Positions 40,713 to 48,993 of a stretch of 64,000 bases of DNA are shown piece after piece (the first letter of the stretch is position 1; each line of letters begins with the position of its first letter). A program made the position numbers and the translations under genes. Source of the stretch: Hymenobacter rigui (GTDB lineage: Bacteria; Bacteroidota; Bacteroidia; Cytophagales; Hymenobacteraceae). Below the pieces are notes generated by a model. It saw only the letters and a list, made by a program, of their open reading frames with translations. It made no database searches and was not told the origin of the DNA. Location of the stretch: contig NZ_RWIT01000017.1 in assembly GCF_003944715.1 (NCBI RefSeq), positions 1-64,000 of the forward strand. The letters run 5' to 3'.

Positions 40713-43700
40713 ATGAAACACCCCTATCTAGCGAAACTGGCGCTGCCCCTCCTCTGCGCAGGTGTTAGCGTGAGCAGCGCATACGCGCAGGGAATTGGAA
40801 CGGTGAGCGGCCGCGTGCTGGACGAGAAAGGCGAAGGCATGCCCGGCGTTACCGTTATTATTGAAGGCACCAATCTGGGTGGCTCAACCAATTCTGATGG
40901 TTCCTTCTCTATTCAGAATGTTCCGTCCGGCCCACACACGCTGGTAATGTCGTTCGTAGGTTATACCACGCAGCGTCAGAGCATCTCCGTAACCGCCGGT
41001 CAGAACACGGCCGTAAGCAGCCTCACGCTGTCGGAAAACACCACGCTGCTGAACGAAGCAGTAGTTATCGGTTACGGTACCCAGCGCAAGCAGGACGTAA
41101 CCGGTGCCGTAGAGCAGGTATCGACCAAACAGTTCGTACAGGGCCAGATTACCAACCCCGAGCAGCTGGTGCAGGGTAAGGTAGCCGGCTTGCAGATTAC
41201 TACCAACAGCGGTGCCCCCGGCGCCGGCTCCAACATCCGGATTCGCGGTGGTGCTTCGCTGAATGCCTCCAACGACCCGCTGATTGTAATTGACGGCGTA
41301 CCGGTGGATAACCGGGGCCTGTCGGGTACTTCCAACCCACTGTCGTTGATTAACCCCAACGATATTGAGAGCGTAACCGTGCTGAAAGACGCTTCGTCGA
41401 CGGCTATTTACGGTTCGCGCGCTTCGAACGGCGTTATTCTGGTAACTACCAAGAAAGGTCTGCAGGGCGACAAGCTTCACGTGAATGTAAGCTCGCAGAA
41501 CTCGGTTTCGGAAGCCCGCAACTACGTGGACGTGCTCAATGGCGCTGAGTTCCGCGCCGTGGTGAACGGTATCGGCAACGCCAGCCAGAAGGCTCTGCTG
41601 GGCAACACCAGCACCGACTGGCAGCGCGAAATTTACCGCACCGCCCAGACCACGGACAACAACGTGAGCCTGACCGGCTCTATTGGCACTGTTCCCTACC
41701 GCCTGTCGGGTGGTTACCTGGACCAGGAAGGTCTGCTGCTCAAGAACGACCTGAAGCGCTACACTTCTTCGCTGAGCCTGACGCCGGTGCTGCTGAACGG
41801 CAACCTGAAGGTGGACGTGAACGTGAAGGGCTCCTGGGTTGACAACAACTTCTCGGGCCAGGGTGCTATCGGCTCCGCTGCCAGCGCCAACCCCACCCTG
41901 CCGGTATTCAACGGCAGCCCCTTCGGCGGCTACACCGAAGTACTGGCTACCGACGGCTCGGGTCAGCTGAACACCCTGGGTGTTCGTAACCCGCTGGGCC
42001 TCATCAACCAGCGCCGCGACCGGAGCACCGTGAAGCGGGGCCTGGGTAACATTCAGCTCGACTACAAGCTGCCCTTCGTGGAAGGCCTTCGTGCCAACCT
42101 GAACCTGGGTGCTGACCTGCAGCAGGGCCGTGGCACCGTATTCGTGCCCAACTACGCTGCTTCCGACTACTTCCGTCAGATACAGATAGGTACCACCACC
42201 TACCGGGGTGGCCTCAACAACCAGTACGCGCAGGACAAGATCAACAAGCTGATGGAGGTGTACCTCGCCTACGACCGTCAGCTGGGCATCGGCCGCCTCA
42301 ACTTGGTGGCAGGTCACTCCTACCAGAGCTTCCGCGACAAGAACTACGTTTTCTCGGATAACCTGGCTGATGGCACCATCCTGACGGCTGCCTCGTCGCT
42401 GCTGAACAACGAGAACTACCGGGACCCCCGCTACGTGCTGGTTTCGTTCTTCGGCCGGGCCAACTATAACATCAACGACAAGTACCTGCTGACGGCTACG
42501 TTCCGGGCAGACGGTTCTTCGCGCTTCTCCAAGGATAACCGCTGGGGTTATTTCCCCTCGGCCTCGGCCGCGTGGCGTATCAAGGGTGAGGATTTCCTGA
42601 AAAACAGTACTGCTATTTCCGAACTGAAACTGCGTCTGGGCTACGGCCAGACCGGTCAGCAGGACATTGGCGACCTGTATCCCTATCTGGCCCGCTACAC
42701 CTACTCGGAGAATACGGCCCAGTATCAGATTGGCGGCAACTACTCGAACACGCTGCGCGCCGCTGCCTACGATGAAAACATTAAGTGGGAAACGACGGCT
42801 ACGTATAACGCCGGTCTGGACTACGGTTTCCTCGATGGCCGCATCTACGGTGCCGTGGATGTGTACAAGCGGAAAACCACTGACCTGCTGAACACCGTAC
42901 CTCTGCCGGCGCTGGCCAACCTTTCCAACGTACTGACGACCAACGTCGGCTCGCTGGAGAACAAGGGGGTAGAAGCTTCGCTGAATGTAGACGTGGCCCG
43001 CTCGGAGAAATTCAACTGGACGCTGAACGCCAACGTAACGGCGTACCGCATCAAAATTACGCAGCTCAGCAACGCCACGAACCCCGAGTACGTGGGTGAC
43101 TTGACTGGTGATGCTATTTCGGGCGGTACCGGCAACAAAGTACAGATCAATACGGTTGGCTATACGCCCTTCAGCTATTACGTGTACCAGCAGGTATATG
43201 GCTCGGATGGCAAGCCGCTGGAAGGTGTATATGTTGACCGGAACGGCGACGGAACTGTTGATTCGAAAGACTTGTATCGGTATAAATCCCGGACCCCTAC
43301 GGCTAGCCTGGGCTTCGGTTCGAACCTGACCTACGGCAAGGCCAGCTTGGCCTTCACTTTGCGCTCCAACATTGGCAACTACGTGTATAACAACGTTCGT
43401 TCGCAGGCCTTCTTCCCGGCCGGTGGTTCCAACGGGGTTGTTAGCAACCTGAACCGTGACTTCCTGACCACGGGCTTCACCACGCCACAGTACTTCTCGG
43501 ATTACTATGTGGAAAATGCCTCGTTCCTGCGCATGGAAAACCTGACGCTTGGCTACAACTTCGGGAACATCTACAACGACAAGGCCAACCTGCGTTTGTC
43601 ACTGGCAGCTCAAAACCTGTTTGTGATTACCAAATACAAAGGTCTTGATCCGGAGGTGTTCAGTGGCCTCGATAACAATATTTATCCGCGCCCGCGCACC

Positions 43701-43730
43701 ATTACGCTCGGTCTGAACATCGGCTTCTAA
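40713..43730 (+). CDS. SusC/RagA-family TonB-linked outer-membrane protein
   Basis: TonB-dependent importer of glycans across the outer membrane, working with the SusD lipoprotein. The 1005 residues comprise signal peptide (…SVSSAYAQ), an N-terminal carboxypeptidase-like domain (GTVSGRVLDEKGEGMPGVTV), a plug (VGYGTQ-like VIGYGTQRKQDVTGAV, IRIRGGASLNASNDPLIVIDG, LKDASSTAIYGSRASNGVI) and a beta-barrel ending in ITLGLNIGF with the terminal aromatic. Its partners follow immediately. The neighbouring amylase and CBM-esterase make starch or a related alpha-glucan the likely substrate (inference). Confidence 0.96.
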   Translation: MKHPYLAKLALPLLCAGVSVSSAYAQGIGTVSGRVLDEKGEGMPGVTVIIEGTNLGGSTNSDGSFSIQNVPSGPHTLVMSFVGYTTQRQSISVTAGQNTAVSSLTLSENTTLLNEAVVIGYGTQRKQDVTGAVEQVSTKQFVQGQITNPEQLVQGKVAGLQITTNSGAPGAGSNIRIRGGASLNASNDPLIVIDGVPVDNRGLSGTSNPLSLINPNDIESVTVLKDASSTAIYGSRASNGVILVTTKKGLQGDKLHVNVSSQNSVSEARNYVDVLNGAEFRAVVNGIGNASQKALLGNTSTDWQREIYRTAQTTDNNVSLTGSIGTVPYRLSGGYLDQEGLLLKNDLKRYTSSLSLTPVLLNGNLKVDVNVKGSWVDNNFSGQGAIGSAASANPTLPVFNGSPFGGYTEVLATDGSGQLNTLGVRNPLGLINQRRDRSTVKRGLGNIQLDYKLPFVEGLRANLNLGADLQQGRGTVFVPNYAASDYFRQIQIGTTTYRGGLNNQYAQDKINKLMEVYLAYDRQLGIGRLNLVAGHSYQSFRDKNYVFSDNLADGTILTAASSLLNNENYRDPRYVLVSFFGRANYNINDKYLLTATFRADGSSRFSKDNRWGYFPSASAAWRIKGEDFLKNSTAISELKLRLGYGQTGQQDIGDLYPYLARYTYSENTAQYQIGGNYSNTLRAAAYDENIKWETTATYNAGLDYGFLDGRIYGAVDVYKRKTTDLLNTVPLPALANLSNVLTTNVGSLENKGVEASLNVDVARSEKFNWTLNANVTAYRIKITQLSNATNPEYVGDLTGDAISGGTGNKVQINTVGYTPFSYYVYQQVYGSDGKPLEGVYVDRNGDGTVDSKDLYRYKSRTPTASLGFGSNLTYGKASLAFTLRSNIGNYVYNNVRSQAFFPAGGSNGVVSNLNRDFLTTGFTTPQYFSDYYVENASFLRMENLTLGYNFGNIYNDKANLRLSLAAQNLFVITKYKGLDPEVFSGLDNNIYPRPRTITLGLNIGF

Positions 43731-43742
43731 CATCCCACCCCC

Positions 43743-45344
43743 ATGAAAAACAAATTCACTCGCACCCTGGCTACTGCCCTGTTTGCGGTAAGCCTGCTCC
43801 CGTTCAGCTCGTGCATAAAGGACCTGGATCAGACTCCTTCCTACGAGCTGACCACGGATAACGTGTATAAAGATCCGGCCCGTGTGAAAGAGGTACTGGC
43901 TCGTTTGTACGCCACGCTGGCCGTTAGCGGCCAGACGGGCCCGGCCGGCCAGCCCGATATTTCCGGTATCGACGAGGGATTCTCGAACTACATCCGTCAG
44001 TACTGGATGGCGCAGGAACTCACCACCGATGAAGCCATCATTGGCTGGGCCGATGGTAACCTGCCCGACTACAACAAGCTGACCTGGAACGCCAACAACG
44101 AGTTTGTACGGGCCATCTACGACCGTATCTTCTACCAGATTGCTCTCTGCAACGAATTTGTGCGCCAAACCACGGATTCCAAGCTGGGTGACTACGGTTA
44201 CAGCAGTGCCGAGCAGACCAACGTAAAGCAGTACCGCGCCGAAGCCCGCTTCCTGCGCGCTCTGAGTTACTACCATGCGCTGGATATGTTCGGTAACGTG
44301 CCCTTCGCTACTGAAACTTCCTCGGTTGGTAAAGACAAGCCGCAGCGTATTGAGCGTGCCGCGCTGTTCAACTACATCGAGAGTGAGTTGAAAGCCATCG
44401 AAGGTGACCTGGCGGCTCCGCGCACTAACGAGTTCGGCCGGGCCGACCAAGGCGCTGCCTGGACGCTGCTGACCAAGCTGTACCTGAACTCCAAAGTGTA
44501 CACCGGTACTGCCCGTGACACCGATGCTATTACCTACGCTAACAAGGTACTGGGTGGTGGCTACACGCTGGCTCCGATCTACGCCAACCTGTTCAAAGCC
44601 GACAACAACACTACCTCGGCCTCGGAAATCATTTTCCCGGTTCGTTTCGATGGTGTGCACACCAAGTCGTACGGCGGCATGACGTTCATCATCCATGCAG
44701 CAGTGGGTGGCTCCATGCCGGCTTCTGACTTCGGTATTGACGGCGGCTGGGGTGGTACCCGCACCAAGAAAAACCTGGTGGACCTGTTCCCCAATGCCGC
44801 TACCGGCACTAGCCCCGACAAGCGTGCTATGTTCTACACGGCCGGTCAGACGCTGGAAATCAACGACGTAGCGACGTTCACAGATGGTTACGCCATTTCG
44901 AAGTTCAAGAACGTTTCTTCCACCAACGCGCCCGGCTCAAACCCCACGTTCCCGGATACTGACTTCCCCATGTTCCGTCTGGCCGACGTACAGCTGATGT
45001 ACGCTGAGGCAGTAGTACGGGGTGGCACCGGTGGCAGCACGGCTACGGCAGTTAGCTACATCAACGCGCTGCGTCAGCGGGCTTATGGTAATGCTTCGGG
45101 CAACATCACGGCGGCTGATCTGAACCTGAACCTGATTCTGGACGAGCGGGGCCGTGAGCTGTACTGGGAAGGTCACCGTCGTACTGACCTGATTCGTTTC
45201 GGCAAGTACACCACGGGCTACAACTGGCCCTTCAAAGGTGGTGTACGGGTGGGTGCTGACGTACCCGCTACCCGGGCCCTGTTCCCCATCCCAACCACGG
45301 ATCTGACGGCCAACCCCAACCTGCAGCAAAACGCTGGTTATTAA
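43743..45344 (+). CDS. SusD/RagB-family nutrient-binding lipoprotein
   Basis: Surface lipoprotein that caps the SusC barrel and binds glycan. The 533 residues have a lipobox (SLLPFSSCIKDLDQ, Cys near residue 22), a TPR-rich helical core (EARFLRALSYYHALDMFGNVPF is the family signature) and the C-terminal LNLILDERGRELYWEGHRRTDLIRFGK typical of RagB. It starts 12 nt after susC, so it is co-transcribed and probably coupled. The hairpin following it may reduce readthrough into susE. Confidence 0.96.
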   Translation: MKNKFTRTLATALFAVSLLPFSSCIKDLDQTPSYELTTDNVYKDPARVKEVLARLYATLAVSGQTGPAGQPDISGIDEGFSNYIRQYWMAQELTTDEAIIGWADGNLPDYNKLTWNANNEFVRAIYDRIFYQIALCNEFVRQTTDSKLGDYGYSSAEQTNVKQYRAEARFLRALSYYHALDMFGNVPFATETSSVGKDKPQRIERAALFNYIESELKAIEGDLAAPRTNEFGRADQGAAWTLLTKLYLNSKVYTGTARDTDAITYANKVLGGGYTLAPIYANLFKADNNTTSASEIIFPVRFDGVHTKSYGGMTFIIHAAVGGSMPASDFGIDGGWGGTRTKKNLVDLFPNAATGTSPDKRAMFYTAGQTLEINDVATFTDGYAISKFKNVSSTNAPGSNPTFPDTDFPMFRLADVQLMYAEAVVRGGTGGSTATAVSYINALRQRAYGNASGNITAADLNLNLILDERGRELYWEGHRRTDLIRFGKYTTGYNWPFKGGVRVGADVPATRALFPIPTTDLTANPNLQQNAGY

Positions 45345-45351
45345 TCTGCTG

Positions 45352-45396
45352 AAAACTGAACCGGAATTTTCCACCTGTGGTTTCCGGTTCAGTTTT
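45352..45396 (+). terminator. Hairpin between susD and susE
   Basis: AAAACTGAACCGGAA pairs perfectly with TTCCGGTTCAGTTTT around a 15-nt loop. It may be a partial terminator or RNA-stabilising element that sets the SusD:SusE ratio. Confidence 0.6.
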
Positions 45397-45435
45397 GCAG
45401 AATCCCCTTAACCCCACCTCTTCTTCACTTTTACT

Positions 45436-46512
45436 ATGTCACACTGGCTTACTCGCGTTTCCGGGCTTTGCCTGACAGCTGCCGTACTGCTCACTTCTTG
45501 CGAAAAGGAAGGCGACCAGGTAGTTATGCAGCAAAGCGGCAATACCACTGTTGCTTCTACGGCCAGCACCCTGGTGCTGAACGATGGTAACTCTGCCTCC
45601 AATGTAACCACTATCAGCTGGGCCCCGGCTTCCTACGGTTACGCAGCGGCGCCTTCTTATATTCTGCAGTTCGATACGAAAGCCGGTAATTTCACTGGCT
45701 CGAAAATGCAGGAAGTAAACGTGGGCACCGCTACCAGCAAGACCTTCACGGGTGCCGAGCTGAACACGCTATTGCTCCAGCTGGGCCTGCCGACCACCGG
45801 CACCAGCTCCGACGTGGTAGTACGCGTTAAGACGGTATTGAGCTCCAAGGTAAATGCGCCTTTCTCGGCTCCGGTGAACCTGAAGGTTACCCCCTACAAA
45901 GTAGTTATCAACTATCCTTCGCTGTACGTTCCTGGTAACCACCAGGGCTGGAACCCAGCCACTGCTCCCACAGTTGGTGCGTTCAACAGCAATAACAACC
46001 AGCTGTACGAAGGCTATGTGAACTTCGGCACTGCTTCGCCCGAGTTCAAGTTTACCTCCGTTCCGGCCTGGAGCGGTACCAACTACGGCAACGGCAATGG
46101 CGGCAAGCTCTCTACGGATGGCGGTGCCGGCAACCTGACGGTTCCGACCACCGGTTACTACCTGCTGAAAGCTGACGTTGGTGCTTTGACCTGGTCGGCC
46201 ACGAAAACTACCTGGGGCGTTATCGGCTCGGCCACGCCCAACGGCTGGAACTCCGATACCCCACTCACCTTCGATGCTACTACCGGCGTATGGAGCGCCC
46301 GTGTTGCTCTGACGGTTGGCGAAATCAAATTCCGTGCGAACAACGACTGGACGATTAACTTCGGGGACGGCTTCAACGGCTCCAACCCCAAAGTTGCTCC
46401 TGATGGTGTTCTGGATTACGGTGGAGACAACCTGGCCATTACGACGGCCGGTACCTACACCATAACGCTTGACCTGAGCAAGCCTGGTAACTACGCTTAC
46501 TCGGTGAAGTAA
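45436..46512 (+). CDS. SusE/SusF-like outer-membrane starch-binding lipoprotein
   Basis: A 358-residue lipoprotein (VLLTSCEKEGD, Cys near residue 22). The N-terminal SusE domain (about 35-150) is followed by two tandem SusF/SusE-type carbohydrate-binding modules, with LYVPGNHQGWNPATAP near 165 and IGSATPNGWNSDTPL near 265. These modules bind alpha-glucans in the Bacteroides Sus system. Third gene of the susC-D-E operon; terminated by the strong hairpin at 46534-46570. Confidence 0.92.
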   Translation: MSHWLTRVSGLCLTAAVLLTSCEKEGDQVVMQQSGNTTVASTASTLVLNDGNSASNVTTISWAPASYGYAAAPSYILQFDTKAGNFTGSKMQEVNVGTATSKTFTGAELNTLLLQLGLPTTGTSSDVVVRVKTVLSSKVNAPFSAPVNLKVTPYKVVINYPSLYVPGNHQGWNPATAPTVGAFNSNNNQLYEGYVNFGTASPEFKFTSVPAWSGTNYGNGNGGKLSTDGGAGNLTVPTTGYYLLKADVGALTWSATKTTWGVIGSATPNGWNSDTPLTFDATTGVWSARVALTVGEIKFRANNDWTINFGDGFNGSNPKVAPDGVLDYGGDNLAITTAGTYTITLDLSKPGNYAYSVK

Positions 46513-46533
46513 TCGTAACCTGCGCTCATACAT

Positions 46534-46570
46534 AAAAAAGACCCCGACAGTAACTGTCGGGGTCTTTTTT
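46534..46570. terminator. Bidirectional intrinsic terminator
   Basis: A6-GACCCCGACAG – TAA – CTGTCGGGGTC-T6, perfect stem between the convergent susE and T9SS-protein genes. Confidence 0.92.
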
Positions 46571-46589
46571 ATGTGTCATATTACTCAGG

Positions 46590-47681
46590 CTAATACACAG
46601 CCAGTTGCCGGGCCGTAACCTGGTCTCCTACCTGCAGCTTTACGAAATACGAGCCGGCCTGCAGGTTATTTAGCGGCTGGGTTTGCGGACCACTCCGGCG
46701 GCCCAACGACAGGTTCTGCACCCGCTGTCCCAGCGAGTTGAATACCTCCAGCACTACGTTCTGCTGACCGGTTGGCACCAGGTACGTAATCTGGGCTGCA
46801 CCTGCGCTGGGGTTCGGATATACGGCAAACTTCAGCAGTTCAGCAGCTTCTCTATTTGCCACCAGACCAGTTCCTATTACGTAGCCGAGCGCCTGTGTAC
46901 CGGCTATGTTCCGGAAGTTCGGGTCAGCTCCCAGAGCGGTGGTCTGCCCACTGATGGGCGGAATAACATCGGAAGTAAAAACTCCGTCACCGTCCGTGTA
47001 GGCGGCAAATAAATCAACCCGGGAGCCAACCGTCACGGGTGAAGTAAGCGTACCCAACACGGAAAGCGGAATTTCCACCTCCCAGCCCGTATTGGTAGTG
47101 TTGGCAGCCAGGCTGGCGGTGTTATTGTAGGCCAACTTGGCTCCGGAGAAGTCGGTGGTAGCGGCAGCGGTAACTGCTGTGCCGGTTTTACTGCCTTGCC
47201 CCAAATACGTATCGCTGGGGGAAGTGCCCACGTAGCTGGCACGACTGAAGTACACGTCGCCGGCCCCCGGGCCGATGGATACGCGCAGGCCAAAATCCAC
47301 CTCCATATCCATGGTGGGCTTGTGTTTGAGGGGTGAGAATCCGTCGCCGCTGCCGGGCAGTTGGGTACCAGCCGCTACGCCCGTCCGGCCGGGCACGTTC
47401 AGGTACATCACAAAGGCTTTATAGGGCCCCGAAGTGGCTGCCTCACCGGAGCCAACCAGCATCAGATTAAGAGTGGTAGCCGTGTAGCCGACATATAGGG
47501 CCTTGATTCCCCGGTCGGCATCGGAGTGGGTACCGGTGTACGAAGACGCCAGCTGGTACTTGCCGATACCGGTACCAATTTCAGCCGCTGAGGCAGTGCC
47601 ATCAACGGTAAATTGAGCCTGAGCAGGCAGGCTGGCCGCAGCCAGAAAAGCAAATGCGGCGAGGGTAAGCTGTTTTTTCAT
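46590..47681 (-). CDS. Secreted protein with T9SS sorting domain, function unknown
   Basis: A 363-residue protein with signal peptide MKKQLTLAAFAFLAAASLPAQA. The main domain (about 25-270) begins FTVDGTASAAEIGTGIGKYQ and includes ADRGIKALYVGYTATTLNLM, a beta-sandwich-like pattern as in DOMON/CBM9-type modules, which is a guess. The C-terminus (FAVYPNPSAGAAQITYLVP … AGSYFVKLQVGD) is a T9SS type A sorting signal. Its position between susE and a GH13 amylase suggests a glycan-related surface protein. Confidence 0.75.
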   Translation of the reverse strand: MKKQLTLAAFAFLAAASLPAQAQFTVDGTASAAEIGTGIGKYQLASSYTGTHSDADRGIKALYVGYTATTLNLMLVGSGEAATSGPYKAFVMYLNVPGRTGVAAGTQLPGSGDGFSPLKHKPTMDMEVDFGLRVSIGPGAGDVYFSRASYVGTSPSDTYLGQGSKTGTAVTAAATTDFSGAKLAYNNTASLAANTTNTGWEVEIPLSVLGTLTSPVTVGSRVDLFAAYTDGDGVFTSDVIPPISGQTTALGADPNFRNIAGTQALGYVIGTGLVANREAAELLKFAVYPNPSAGAAQITYLVPTGQQNVVLEVFNSLGQRVQNLSLGRRSGPQTQPLNNLQAGSYFVKLQVGDQVTARQLAVY

Positions 47682-48042
47682 GCGTTGAAAAAAATTGGGT
47701 TGAATAATACCGGCCGCACTCTGGCACCATACAGAATCTGATGGCTGAGCTTGAAACCGTAAACTCCTCCATTATACGAACTTAAACCGTTTAAGATTAA
47801 CCTGTTACTAACCACTCACTCACAGTATATAAGCGTATTTGACGATTTTAGCGAATATCCGCTCTGTTCTAAAGCGCGCGGCCGCGTTAGCGCGCATTTT
47901 TAGCGGTATTTTCAGGGCAGTTCGTATTTTTTTGTGCCAAAATCTTTTCCGTGTTTCGCTATTTGTAAGTGCGAACTTGCGGGCCGTCTGACCTGCCAAG
48001 TGGGCTGGGCCATTTCCTTTTCCTCATTTTTTTCCGTTCGAT
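47682..48042. other. Intergenic region between divergent genes
   Basis: AT-rich, without a gene. It must hold promoters for the T9SS protein (minus) and the kinase-like gene (plus). A GC-rich hairpin GCGCGCGGCCGCGTTAGCGCGC followed by ATTTTTA lies at about 47874-47900 and reads like an intrinsic terminator on the plus strand, though no plus-strand gene precedes it. Confidence 0.5.
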
Positions 48043-48891
48043 ATGATTCTGATTGCCGACGGCGGCTCCACCAAAACCAACTGGTGCCAACTGACCGACT
48101 CCGGGCAGCGCGTGTATTTCAATACCGAAGGCTACAACCCGTACTTTATCGATACGCCCGGCATTGTGGCTTCGATGAATAAAAACCTGCCGGATGACCT
48201 GCCCCGCGCCGATGTTCAGGAAGTGTATTTCTACGGTGCCGGCGTTTCAGGCCCGGACAAGGCCGAGGTAATTGCGGCAGCTATGCGGGAGGTTTTCCCC
48301 AATGCCAAGCGCGTCGAAGTAACCGAGGACCTGCTGGCTGCCGCCCGTGCCCTGCTGGGCCGCTCGGCCGGCTTTGCTGCCATTCTGGGTACTGGCACCA
48401 ACTCCTGCCTCTACGACGGCGAGAAAATCATTTACAATGTGGACTCCCTGGCCTATTTCCTCGGTGACGAGGGCAGCGGTGCCTTCCTGGGCAAAATGCT
48501 GCTGCGCGACTACCTGCGCGGCCAAATGCCGGCGGAGCTGCTGGAAGCCATGCGCGACGAGTACAAAGCCGGCACCCGCGAGGATGTGCTGGACCGCCTC
48601 TACAACCAGCCGCTGCCCAACCGTTTCCTGGCCAGCTTTGCCAAGTTCGCCTACGACCACAACAACAGCAGCTACTGCCGCCAGCTGGTGGTGGAAAGCT
48701 TCCAGGCCTTCTTCCGCAACCTGGTTACGCATTACCCCAACTACCAGGACTACACGTTCAACTGCATCGGATCGGTGGGCTACAACTTCCGCGACGCTCT
48801 GACGCAGGTGGCCCACGAAAACGGAATGGAAGTCGGCAAAATCATCCGCTCCCCTATCGACGACCTGGTGTCGTATCACGAAGGCGCGTAA
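48043..48891 (+). CDS. BadF/BadG/BcrA/BcrD-type ATPase, N-acetylglucosamine kinase-like
   Basis: ASKHA-fold protein of 282 residues with phosphate-1 motif IADGGSTKTNW at the very start, phosphate-2 ILGTGTNSCLYDG near residue 120, and the conserved YFLGDEGSGAFLGKMLLRDYL. The length and these motifs match the eukaryote-like GlcNAc kinase group of Bacteroidetes. Sugar phosphorylation is likely; the actual sugar is not determined by sequence. Confidence 0.88.
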   Translation: MILIADGGSTKTNWCQLTDSGQRVYFNTEGYNPYFIDTPGIVASMNKNLPDDLPRADVQEVYFYGAGVSGPDKAEVIAAAMREVFPNAKRVEVTEDLLAAARALLGRSAGFAAILGTGTNSCLYDGEKIIYNVDSLAYFLGDEGSGAFLGKMLLRDYLRGQMPAELLEAMRDEYKAGTREDVLDRLYNQPLPNRFLASFAKFAYDHNNSSYCRQLVVESFQAFFRNLVTHYPNYQDYTFNCIGSVGYNFRDALTQVAHENGMEVGKIIRSPIDDLVSYHEGA

Positions 48892-48901
48892 GTGAAATAC
48901 C

Positions 48902-48952
48902 CGCGTAAACAAAAAGCCCCGCCACAATTGTGGCGGGGTTTTTTGTTTACGC
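48902..48952. terminator. Bidirectional intrinsic terminator
   Basis: A long perfect palindrome: CGCGTAAACAAAAAGCCCCG and its complement, centred on CCACAATTGTGG. It gives a strong stem with T-runs on both strands and separates the convergent kinase and amylase genes. Confidence 0.93.
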
Positions 48953-48993
48953 GGGTTGCCTGAGCCGTGAGCCCAGGCAACCGTGTGAAGCGG

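Noticed and set aside
40713..46512. Polysaccharide-locus regulator (SusR, ECF sigma or HTCS) near susC
   Set aside because: None is encoded within the 15 kb around susC in this window; the AraC protein at 27-28 kb is too distant to assign.
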